Shown in pieces: positions 48,033 to 56,204 of a DNA stretch of 64,000 nucleotides. The DNA lies in NCBI GenBank assembly GCA_963796225.1, contig CAWCLK010000014.1, positions 62,001-126,000 of the forward strand, in the 5' to 3' direction. The notes under the pieces were generated by a model. That model did not search any database, was not told the origin of the DNA, and saw only the letters and a program-made list of their open reading frames with translations. Position numbers and translations under genes: made by a program. The stretch comes from CAWCLK01 sp963796225. Lineage in GTDB: Bacteria; Actinomycetota; Nitriliruptoria; Nitriliruptorales; Nitriliruptoraceae. Numbering within the stretch: position 1 is the stretch's first letter; the number at the start of each line of letters is the position of its first letter.

Positions 48033-50294
48033 TCAGCCGTCGACCAGCGCCCGGCCGACGGCCTCCAGCAGCTGCCCCGTCCCGTAGGGCTTGGCGAGGA
48101 ACGGCACGGCCAGCCGGTCGGTCACGTCCGTGGCCTCGTGCACCAGGCCGCTGGTGATCACGGCCGGCACGTCGGGACGTACCTGACGGATACGACGGAC
48201 CGTCTCCGCCCCGTCCATGCCGGGCATCATCATGTCGGTCAGGACCAGGGCCACGTCGTCGACGTGCTCGCCGAACCGCGCCACGGCCTCCTCGCCGTCG
48301 GCGGCCGTGACCACCCTGTATCCGTTGGCCTCGAGGGCACGGGCGGTGGAGTGGCGCACACCCGGCTGGTCCTCGACGACCAGGATCATCTCGCCGCGTC
48401 CAGGCCGCGCACGTGCCGCAGGCGGCACCGGCGCGGCCCGGTCGGTGGAGGCCGGCAGGTGGATCACGAACCGGGTGCCGGCGCCCGGGGCGCTCGTCAC
48501 CTCCATGAACCCACGGTGGCTCTCCACGATCCCCAGCGAGGTCGACAGCCCGAGGCCCGTCCCGCGACCGGTCTCCTTGGTCGTGAAGAAGGGCTCGAAC
48601 ACGCGGTCGACCACCTCCGGCGGCATGCCGTGGCCGGTGTCGACCACCTCGAGGCGCACGTAGGTCCCGGGCGCCGCGTCGGGCGGGGCGAGCACGGGCA
48701 GCTCGGTCAGCTCCTGTCGCGTCGCGCGGACGACCAGCTCGCCGCCCTCGGCCATCGCGTCGCGGGCGTTGACGCAGAGGTTGACGAGCACCTGGTAGAG
48801 CTGGGTGGCGTCACCGACGACGTGGGGGACGCCGTCCTCCACGTCGGCCCGCCACTGGATGGCGGGCGGGAAGGTGTCGCGGACCAGCCGGGCGGCGTCG
48901 ACGACGAGAGCGGCGACGTCCACGGGGAGGCGGCGGCCGTCGACCCCCCGGGCGAACCCCAGGACCTGCTGGACCAGCTCGGCGCTGTGGCGGGTGGTCT
49001 CCTCCACCAGGTCGAGCATCTCCTCCCGCTCGGACTCGGGCGGGTCGTCACGCAGCAGCTGGATCGCCATCAGGATGGGGCTGAGGGCGTTGTTGAGGTC
49101 GTGCGCCATGCCGCTGGCGAGCGTGCCGAGGCTCTCCATGCGCTGGGCGCGCAGGGCCTGCTGCTCGGCGAGGCGACGCGCGGTCACGTCGGTCACGATC
49201 TCCAGCACCGAGGACGCCGCGTCGTCGTCCAGGACGAGGGTCCAGCGCGCTTCCACGCGCAGCTCACGACCGTCGCGATCGACCTGGCGCAGCTCGCCGA
49301 CCCACTCGCCGTCCTGCCACAGCGCGTCCATGGCACGGTCGTGCCCGGACGGGTCCGCGTACAGCATCTCCCGGACCCGGCAGCCCGTGATGTCGTCGGC
49401 GGACCACCCGTAGAGCGTCTCGGCGCTGTGGTTCCAGTAGGTGACGTGGCCGTCGACGTCGCGCACGACGATCGCGTCACTGGCCTTGTCGAGCAGCTCG
49501 GCCTGCTCGCGCAGGCGCTGCTCACGATGGTGCAGCTCCTCGCGCACCCGGCGGGCCTCGGTGACGTCACGGAAGTAGACGGTGAGGCCATCGTCGAACG
49601 GGTAGATGTTGTGCTCGAACCAGCGGTCGTAGGGCGCGTAGTGGAACTCGTCGATCCGTTCCGCCTGGCCCGTCCGCGCGACGCGCCGCAGGGCGTGGTC
49701 GTACGCCGTCCCGCGCAGCGCCGGGAACTCGTCCCAGACGCGCCGACCGAGCAACGTCCCGCGGGCACGTCGCAGCAGGTCGGCGGCGCGCTGGTTGACG
49801 TAGGTGTAGCGCCACTCGTGGTCGAGGGTCAGCACGGCGTCGGTGATGCTGTTGAGGATGCCGGTGAGCCGTTCTGCCAGCTCACGACGCTCCATCTCGC
49901 CGTGCATGCGCTGGTCGATGTCCTGGACCCCGCCCAGCGCCCCGACCACGGCGCCGTCGGTGTCGCGGATGGGTTCGCCGATGACGCGGACCCAGCGGTG
50001 CCCGTCCCCCCGCCGTACCTGCACCTCGGTGTCGAACGGCGTGCCGTCGTCGAGGCAGCGGCGGACCACGCGCTGGATCTCGACGGCGGTCCCCGACGAC
50101 GACAGGACCGTCACGTCGTCGAGGGTGATCGCCCCACCGGCCGGGATGCCGAGGACCTCGGACACGACGTCGGACCAGGTCAGCTCGTCACGCTCGCGGT
50201 CGTACTGCCACGTCCCGAACCGCGTGGCCTTCCCGGCGATGCGCAGCAGCGCCGCGAGCTTGTCGGGATCCTGCTTCCACGGGTGCCTGATCAT
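48033..50294 (-). CDS. Hybrid sensor histidine kinase: three PAS, HisKA, HATPase, receiver
   Basis: This 753-residue soluble kinase has PAS domains at roughly 25-130, 140-260 and 265-390 (GTWQYDRERDELTWSDVVSEV, DAVLTLDHEWRYTYVNQRAAD, DAIVVRDVDGHVTYWNHSAET). The phospho-His is in LASGMAHDLNNALSPILMA near 395. The ATPase has N-box LCVNARDAMAEGG, G1 VDTGHGMP and G2 TGRGTGLGLSTSLGIV. The C-terminal receiver domain carries Asp in ALVLTDMMMPGMDG near 685. This is the common soluble PAS-kinase-REC design that senses small ligands, redox or light through PAS. GGAGG precedes the ATG at 50294. It lies 43 bases after a second kinase gene and 159 bases before the cobalamin protein gene, all on the minus strand. 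Confidence 0.92.
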   Translation of the reverse strand: MIRHPWKQDPDKLAALLRIAGKATRFGTWQYDRERDELTWSDVVSEVLGIPAGGAITLDDVTVLSSSGTAVEIQRVVRRCLDDGTPFDTEVQVRRGDGHRWVRVIGEPIRDTDGAVVGALGGVQDIDQRMHGEMERRELAERLTGILNSITDAVLTLDHEWRYTYVNQRAADLLRRARGTLLGRRVWDEFPALRGTAYDHALRRVARTGQAERIDEFHYAPYDRWFEHNIYPFDDGLTVYFRDVTEARRVREELHHREQRLREQAELLDKASDAIVVRDVDGHVTYWNHSAETLYGWSADDITGCRVREMLYADPSGHDRAMDALWQDGEWVGELRQVDRDGRELRVEARWTLVLDDDAASSVLEIVTDVTARRLAEQQALRAQRMESLGTLASGMAHDLNNALSPILMAIQLLRDDPPESEREEMLDLVEETTRHSAELVQQVLGFARGVDGRRLPVDVAALVVDAARLVRDTFPPAIQWRADVEDGVPHVVGDATQLYQVLVNLCVNARDAMAEGGELVVRATRQELTELPVLAPPDAAPGTYVRLEVVDTGHGMPPEVVDRVFEPFFTTKETGRGTGLGLSTSLGIVESHRGFMEVTSAPGAGTRFVIHLPASTDRAAPVPPAARARPGRGEMILVVEDQPGVRHSTARALEANGYRVVTAADGEEAVARFGEHVDDVALVLTDMMMPGMDGAETVRRIRQVRPDVPAVITSGLVHEATDVTDRLAVPFLAKPYGTGQLLEAVGRALVDG

Positions 50295-50337
50295 GCGGGC
50301 CTCCGTCCCCCATGTCCGCGGGTGGACCGTACGACAC

Positions 50338-52188
50338 TCACCCCGGTCGCGCGGCGGGTACGGCGGCCGGGACCAGGTCGGCCGGCGCACTGGGCAGGGC
50401 GAGCGTGAAGGCCGTCCCCACGCCGCGCGTGCTGGCGACGGTCAGCCGCCCGCCCATCGCTTCGGCCAGGTGTCGGGAAATGTAGAGGCCGAGCCCGATT
50501 CCCCCCGCCTGCATGCGTTGTGGGTCGTCGAGACGCTCGAAGCGCTCGAAGATCGCCTCGAGCTTGTCCGGTGGGATCCCGGGTCCTCGGTCCTCGACCA
50601 CGACGGTGACGTCGTCGCCACCCCCAGCCAGCCGGACGGTGACCGGGGCACCGGGGTCGCTGTACTTGCAGGCGTTGGTCAGCAGGTTGGTGACGATCTG
50701 CCCCGTGCGCATCTGGTCCGCCATCACGACCAGCGGCGCGTCGGCGCCGACGACCTCGATGTCGTGGTCCCGCGTGTGCTCCTGGCCCAACCACGTCACC
50801 AGGCGTGGCACCAGTGCCGCCAGGTCGAGCTCGGCGAGCTGCACCTCTCGCGCCGGGTCGACGCGCCCCGCGCCGATCTGGCTGACGAGCAGGAGGTCGT
50901 CGACGAGGCGAGCGAGATGGTCCACGCGCTCCACCATCTGGTCGAGGATCTCGCCGCGCTTCTCCACCGGCACCCGGTCGCCGGCGCGACGCAGCGACTG
51001 CGCGTAGGCCCGCAGGGGGGACAGCGGCGTGCGCAGCTCGTGCGAGACCCGGGCGACGAAGTCCTCCTTCAGCGCCGCCGCCTCCCGCTCGCGCGCGAGG
51101 TCGTGGACGACGATGACGGCCCCGGTGCGGCGTCCTGGCTCGTCGCGCAGCGAGGCGATGCTGGAGGCGGACCGGTACGAGCTGGCCCTGGTAGTCCTCG
51201 ACCCGGAGCTCGACGGTGCTGGCCTGCCCGTCATCGGCGAGCACTGCGAGTGGGTCGACGGGCGTGCCGTGGTCGTCGGTTCCGCGCGAGCAGGGCGTCC
51301 GCGGACGCGGCCGACCGCCTCGGCAGCGGACGTCCCGAGCATGCTCTCCATGCCGGCGTTCCAGACCAGCACTGCTCCCGCTCGTGTCGAGGAGGACGAT
51401 GCCCTCGCGGACGCCGCCGACGATCCGGTCGAGCCGGTCACGTTCCACCCGTACGTCGGCGAGCAGCCCCTCGATCCGATAGCCCGGCCGAGTAGGAGAT
51501 GTACAGGGCGACGCCGGTGTCGCCACGACCCAGACGATCGTGGGGTGGCTCGACCAGAGTGCCGCGGCGATCACGCCGAGGCTCGCGTTGCCGAACGCCG
51601 TGGCTGCCAGCTCCAGGGGCCGCTCCGCCGAGCTTGTCGCGCAGCACGTCGGCGTCGATGCGACGGAAGACCCCGACGAGCGCACGGGTGCTGAGCAGGC
51701 GGTAGGCGAGCACGGCCACCCCCATCGCGAGCGCACGACCGAGGCCGATCGGGCCAGTGCCTGGCGCGAACGCGAGCAGTGTAGCGACGACGCTGGCGCC
51801 GACCGCGTGCTTGCCCGACGTTGAACGCGATCTTCATCGGGGCGAGCCGTCGGAGCACGTGCTGGAGCGCGATGGCGCCCGACGACCGCGATGACGCGTT
51901 GCCGAGGGCCCGAGCAACAGCATGTCGGCGACGACGGCGGTCTCGAGCAGGCTGAGGGTCACGCCGGAATCATCCGAGCGGAGGTTCAGGGACAGTGCCT
52001 CGGCCGCGGCGGTGATGACCAGCAGCACGACCAGCGAGGGGCGCCGACACCCCCGGGGTCGACGACGAGCAGCACGGACGTGACGGCCAGCGACCCCCGC
52101 GATCGAACCAGAGCGACGACGTAGGACCGCAGGGACAACCTCGGTGGGGTGCCCCTGCGGTCCTCGCGACCGCGTACTCGTGGGGCAC
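50338..52188 (-). CDS. Membrane sensor histidine kinase, heavily frameshifted
   Basis: The 3' third is clean: HisKA with FVARVSHELRTPLSPLRAY, the ATPase N-box LLTNACKYSDPGAP, G1 VEDRGPGIPPDK and G2 AGGIGLGLYISRHLAEAMGG. Upstream, pieces in alternating frames give several hydrophobic helices (LVVLLVITAAAEALSLNLRS, ALALGVAVLAYRLL-like, TAFGNASLGVIAAALWSSHP) and a PAS-like segment (DRLDRIVGGVREGIVLLD, then AVLVWNAGMESML). At least six frame changes lie between about 51150 and 52150. The true start is uncertain: a GTG at 52188 or a later TTG. The gene follows the subtilase stop at 52195 and precedes the hybrid kinase. Sequence error or real decay cannot be told apart here. Confidence 0.65.
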
Positions 52189-52194
52189 GGTCGG

Positions 52195-53564
52195 TCAGGT
52201 CACGACAGTGGTCGACAGCCAGGAGCGGCCGACCCAGTGATCGGAGCGCCCGACCCACGATCCGACGCCGATCCACGACGAGCCGATCCACGACGAGCCC
52301 GACCCAGTCCGGTCGATCCAGGACGACCCGATCCACGACGAGCCGTCCCAGCACAACTCGATCCACGACGACCCGATCCACGAGCGGCCCGATCCAGACT
52401 GAGCCGATCCACGACGAGCCGATCCAGGACGAGCCGATCCAGGAGCGACCCTTCCCAGGACGGGTCCAGCGCGAAGCTACGGGCACGGCGGTCCTGCCGT
52501 CGCCCGGGACGGGCCGTGTCGGCATGGCCGGCTCGAGCGGCGGCAGGTCGGTGTTGGCGACCGCCTCGTCCGCGGCGATGGCGGCGGGGACGTCGATCGT
52601 GCCCGCGGGGTTGTCGCTGCTCGGCTCGGCCGAGGCCATCAGTCGGCCCTTGACCTCGTCGGGGGTCAGGGTCGGGTCCGCGCGCAGCACCAGGGCGGCC
52701 GCACCGGCCGTGATCGCCGCCGCCATCGAGGTCCCGGAACCGCGGAAGGCGTGTCCGCCGATGCGGGACCCGGGGTGCTCGCGATCCGCGAGGCTGCCCG
52801 GGACGCGGACGGAGACCACCGACGTGCCGGGCGCGTGGACGTCGGGCTTGGGCCGGCCGAGGCGGTCGACGCCCCGCCCACTCCACTCAGCCTCGACGTC
52901 GTCGCTGCGGTCGGCGGTGCCGTGGTCGTCGGTCGCGCCCGCGGTCAGCAGGTAGGGCGACACGCCGGGCTCGGTGACCTCGTCGGGCTCGTTGCCGGAC
53001 GCCACCACGACGACCAGGCCGGAGGCCCACAGGTCCTCGAGGGCCTCCTCGACCGGATCGGCCACCTCGTCGGCGGGGCCGCCCAGAGCCAGCACCACGA
53101 CGCGGATGCCGAGCTCCTCGGCGGTGGCACGGACGACGCCGAGGGCGCTGACCACGGCCTCGATGCTCGTGCGCCCGTCCGCGTCCGCGACCTTGAAGGA
53201 CACGACGTGGGCGTCCGGGGCGATCCCGGTGGGCACCCCGTCGCCACCGTCCGCACCGATCAGCCCGGCGAGGAAGGTCCCGTGGCCGTGGCCGTCGGTC
53301 GAGCGACCGGGAGCTCCGACCTCGACCTGACCGGCGACCGCGTCGCCGAGCTCGGGACGGGGGGACACCCCGGTGTCCACCAGGGCGATGCCGATTCCCT
53401 GGCCGGTGTTGCCCAGGGCCCATGCCGCCGGCGCCCCGATGGACGCCGCGGCGGTCGTGGACGGTGCGGTACGTCGGCTCGACCGGACGGGCACCGGCCG
53501 GGCTCGCCGAGAGCAGCAGCCCGGCAACGGCGGCCGCCGCCGTGGTTCGCGAGAGTCGTGTCAT
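52195..53564 (-). CDS. Secreted subtilisin-like (S8) serine protease with Trp-rich C-terminal repeats, two frameshifts
   Basis: This protein of about 456 residues has a signal peptide (TRLSRTTAAAAVAGLLLSAS). The catalytic triad is in IGIALVDTGVSP (Asp), STDGHGHGTFLAGLIGADGG (His) and FRGSGTSMAAAITAGAAAL (Ser). The oxyanion Asn is in VVVASGNEPDEV. The C-terminal 90 residues are repeats of the SWIGS type, as in other actinobacterial S8 proteases. One-base shifts near 53475 (after TYRT, before STTAAASIGAPAAWALG) and near 52395 (within the WIG repeats) interrupt it. The 1370-base span (2 modulo 3) agrees. The start overlaps the stop of a response regulator gene by four bases, so the pair is coupled. 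GGAGGTG precedes the ATG. Confidence 0.87.
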
Positions 53565-53947
53565 CGAGCCACCTCCAGGAGCTCGGTGGCGGACAGGCGG
53601 TCGATCTCCTTGACCAGGACATCGAGGTCCAGCGGCTTGGTGACGTAGGACGCCACCCCCGACTGGTAGCCCCGCCACATGTCGGCGTCGGTGACACGCG
53701 CCGTCAGCATGACGATGGGCACCCCCGCGGTGACCGGGTCCTCGCGCAGGAGTCGCGCGGCGACGATCCCGTCCATCACCGGCATCATGCAGTCCAGCAC
53801 GATCAGGTCGGGTGGGTCCATCCGGGCCTGGTCGACGCACTGCGCCCCGTCCGTGGCACGCGAGGTCTCGTGACCCTCGAGCGTCAGGGAGAAGTCCAGG
53901 GCGTCGAGCGTCTGGGGATCGTCGTCGACGATCAGGATGCGGGCCAT
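53561..53947 (-). CDS. Single-domain response regulator
   Basis: This 128-residue receiver domain alone has the acidic pair ILIVDDDPQTLDA, the phosphorylated Asp in PDLIVLDCMMPVMDG, Thr in VMLTARVTDADM and Lys in SYVTKPLDLD. There is no output domain, so it signals through protein contacts like DivK or CheY-type proteins. The ATG at 53947 is chosen because GAGGAG lies seven bases upstream. The ATG at 53953 would overlap the ribosome site. It overlaps the subtilase start by four bases and leads the minus-strand signalling operon. Confidence 0.92.
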   Translation of the reverse strand: MARILIVDDDPQTLDALDFSLTLEGHETSRATDGAQCVDQARMDPPDLIVLDCMMPVMDGIVAARLLREDPVTAGVPIVMLTARVTDADMWRGYQSGVASYVTKPLDLDVLVKEIDRLSATELLEVAR

Positions 53948-54159
53948 CAGCATGCTCCTCGATCGGGGGCCGTCCGGCCGGTTCGTCCACTTCTGGTGTC
54001 GACCCCGACGCCCTGAGTCCTTGACGCGATCTCACGGCCATCCCGCGCCCCGCATGGACGCACTAGTCCCGAGTGGCCGGGCACGTCAACGCGGCAGGGT
54101 CCTACGGTTGCCCTATCGTCCTGCGTGTCGTCAGGGACGCCTGGGAGGCCGACACCGCC

Positions 54160-54856
54160 GTGGAACACGACCGCCCCGCCCGGGTCCTGCTCGTCGAGGA
54201 CGAGACCCGTCTTGCCCGCATGGTGCAACGGGGACTGCAGCACGCCGGTTTCGACGTCGAGGTCGTGCACGACGGTCTCGCGGCCCTGGCCGCCTGTGAG
54301 GAGGACGGCCCGGACCTGCTCGTGCTCGACATCGGGATCCCCCGTGCGGACGGGCTGGCGGTCCTGCGCCACCTCCGCGGGGAGGGCGACGAGCGGCCCG
54401 TCCTGCTGTTGACGGGACGCAGCGGGGTCTCCGACCGCGTCACCGGGCTGCGGGCGGGCGCGGACGACTACCTGCCCAAGCCCTTCGCCCTGGACGAGCT
54501 GACGGCCCGTATCGAGGTCCTGCTGCGCCGACACGGCCGCGGGCGGTCGGCAACGGTCGCCAGCGGCTCGGTCGAGCTGGACCCCGCGGCGAGGACGGTC
54601 ACCCGACGGGGCGAACCGGTCGAGCTCACCGAGCGCGAGTTCGACCTGCTGGCGTTCTTCCTCCGCAACCCGCGCCAGGTGCTCTCGCGCGACCTGATCC
54701 TCGAACGCGTGTGGCACACGCCCGAGGCGGCCGAGTCCAACGTGGTCGCGGTCTACGTCAAGTACCTGCGGGACAAGGTCGACCGACCCTTCGGCACGTC
54801 CTCGCTGACGACGGTCCGCGGGCCGTGGCTACCGGTGGGACCCCGACGAGGGATGA
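54160..54856 (+). CDS. OmpR/PhoB-family response regulator, one frameshift at the 3' end
   Basis: This response regulator has about 231 residues. The receiver starts ARVLLVEDETRLARMV, with the phospho-Asp in DLLVLDIGIPRADG and Lys in DDYLPKPFALDEL. The winged helix reads GEPVELTEREFDLLAFFLRN, VLSRDLILERVW and NVVAVYVKYLRDKVD. The expected end VRGxGYRWDP appears only after skipping one base near 54823 (RGYRWDPDEG then stop at 54856). Without the skip the frame runs on to 55104 with Arg/His/Pro-rich nonsense antisense to the HTH gene. The span modulo 3 supports one extra base. The GTG at 54160 is the likely start, with GGGAGG 11 bases upstream. No kinase is directly beside it on the plus strand. 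Confidence 0.87.
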
Positions 54857-54861
54857 CCGCT

Positions 54862-55089
54862 TCAGTTCGCGGTGGCCAGGGTCGTCAGGACGTCGCGCCA
54901 CTCCAGCCCGACCGCCCCGAGGACCAGTCGCAGGGACGACATCCGGACCGGCTCGGCCGCCAGCACCCGCCGGACGGTCGAGTCGTCCAGGCCAGCAGCG
55001 CGAGCGATGTCGATCACGGCGAGCCGGCGCGTGGTGCGCGCCCGCTCCACGGCTTCGGCGACGTTCCCCCAGACCTCTGTGCTGCTCAT
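54862..55089 (-). CDS. Small helix-turn-helix protein (XRE-like)
   Basis: This 75-residue protein reads VERARTTRRLAVIDIARAAG and LDDSTVRRVLAAEPVRMSSL, then RLVLGAVGLEWRDVLTTL. The helix-turn-helix IARAAGLDDSTVRRVLA is typical of Cro/XRE folds. It could act as a local repressor. The ATG at 55089 has an AGGGGC-like site. It converges with the OmpR regulator gene, with only five bases between the stops, and follows the second cobalamin protein gene on the same strand after 71 bases. Confidence 0.75.
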   Translation of the reverse strand: MSSTEVWGNVAEAVERARTTRRLAVIDIARAAGLDDSTVRRVLAAEPVRMSSLRLVLGAVGLEWRDVLTTLATAN

Positions 55090-55160
55090 GTGCCCTACCC
55101 CTGATCCATGCGGATGACGTTCTGTCCCTTCGACGCTACGCACCGTTGATGAGACGTCGA

Positions 55161-56204
55161 TCAGAGGCCGGACGCACCGGCTGCGGTCGAGGTCCCGTCG
55201 ACGACCCATCCGTGCCCGGCCCGTAGCCGGTCGCGAGTCGCCGACAGGTCGTCGGGGAGCGCGTCGGCGAGACGATCCAGCCCGGCCGCCAGCGCGACGA
55301 CGGGCACGCCGCGGACGACGAGCACGCCCTGCAACCACGACAGGAACTCGTGGAACAGCACCCCGTCGTCCAGCTCGAGGCTGACCTCGGCGAAACGCAG
55401 GATCCAGACGAGGTCCTCGCGGGTCCGCGCGAGCCACCGGTCGGGGTCCGGGGCGGCCGGGGGAGCCTGGAAGGTGCGGAGCACACGGTCGACCACCAGC
55501 GGACGGAGCTGGCGGAGGGCCGCCACCTCGTCAGCGTGGGCCGCGTGGGCGACGTGCTCGTCGGGGGCGCCCCGGTCGAGCCACCGCCGCATGCGCGGTT
55601 CGAGCTCGTCCAGCCCTCCCCCACCGGCGTCCGCCCCGATCGCTCGGGCCCGGCGGGCGTCCGGCCCGAGCGCGGCGCCGCCGACGACCACGGGCAACCC
55701 GCAGCCGTGGCCGACCTCGATCGTGCGGCGAGCACCGGGCAGGTGCACCGGCAGCGTGCAGCTGACCCCGAGGACGTCCGGACGGGCCTGCGTGAGCGTG
55801 CGGCGGAGCTGGTCGGCGGGCGTCGACGCACCGAGGAAGGTCACTCTCCACCCGCGGTCCAGCAGCCGCAGGGCCGCCATGCGCGCCGGGGTGGCGTGCC
55901 ACTCGCCCTCGGCGCAGACGAGGGCCAGGTGCGGACCGGTCCCCGGGGCCCGTTCGTCGAGCGCGAGGTGCAGGTGGGCAACGGCCGCGTCGACGATGGC
56001 GGTCGCCGCGTGCTCCTGCGCGACCGTCCACTCCCCGAACTCCCACCGGCGTCCGACCTCCTGCTGCGCGGCCGCGAGCAGGTCGGTGACACAGGCGTCC
56101 GCGCCGTCCTGGCCCGCGATCGTCCGCGCCAGCCGGAGGGCCGGTCCGAAGGCTCGCTGGGAGAGGTGGGCGACGAAGGCCTCGAGGAGTGCGGCGTCAG
56201 GCAT
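55161..56204 (-). CDS. Cobalamin-binding sensor-type protein with W-x9-EH motif, paralogue 2
   Basis: This protein has 347 residues, exactly the length of the paralogue at 46830. WEFGEWTVAQEH is again at Trp54/Glu64/His65, and CAEGEWHATP puts His103 at the same place but with Glu101 instead of Asp. The C-terminal helical domain is conserved (DLVWILRFAEVSLELDDGVL, FLSWLQGVLVVRGVP). There is no DNA-binding domain. Its start overlaps the end of the REC-PAS-kinase gene by eight bases, so kinase and cobalamin protein are translationally coupled. This is the strongest clue that it feeds light or B12 state into that kinase. The role is inference. Confidence 0.82.
   Translation of the reverse strand: MPDAALLEAFVAHLSQRAFGPALRLARTIAGQDGADACVTDLLAAAQQEVGRRWEFGEWTVAQEHAATAIVDAAVAHLHLALDERAPGTGPHLALVCAEGEWHATPARMAALRLLDRGWRVTFLGASTPADQLRRTLTQARPDVLGVSCTLPVHLPGARRTIEVGHGCGLPVVVGGAALGPDARRARAIGADAGGGGLDELEPRMRRWLDRGAPDEHVAHAAHADEVAALRQLRPLVVDRVLRTFQAPPAAPDPDRWLARTREDLVWILRFAEVSLELDDGVLFHEFLSWLQGVLVVRGVPVVALAAGLDRLADALPDDLSATRDRLRAGHGWVVDGTSTAAGASGL

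Noticed and set aside
52200..52450. Repetitive GATCCACGACGAG-type DNA as a non-coding tandem repeat or CRISPR
   Set aside because: On the minus strand it encodes SWIGS-type repeats at the C-terminus of the subtilase, a known feature of such proteases.
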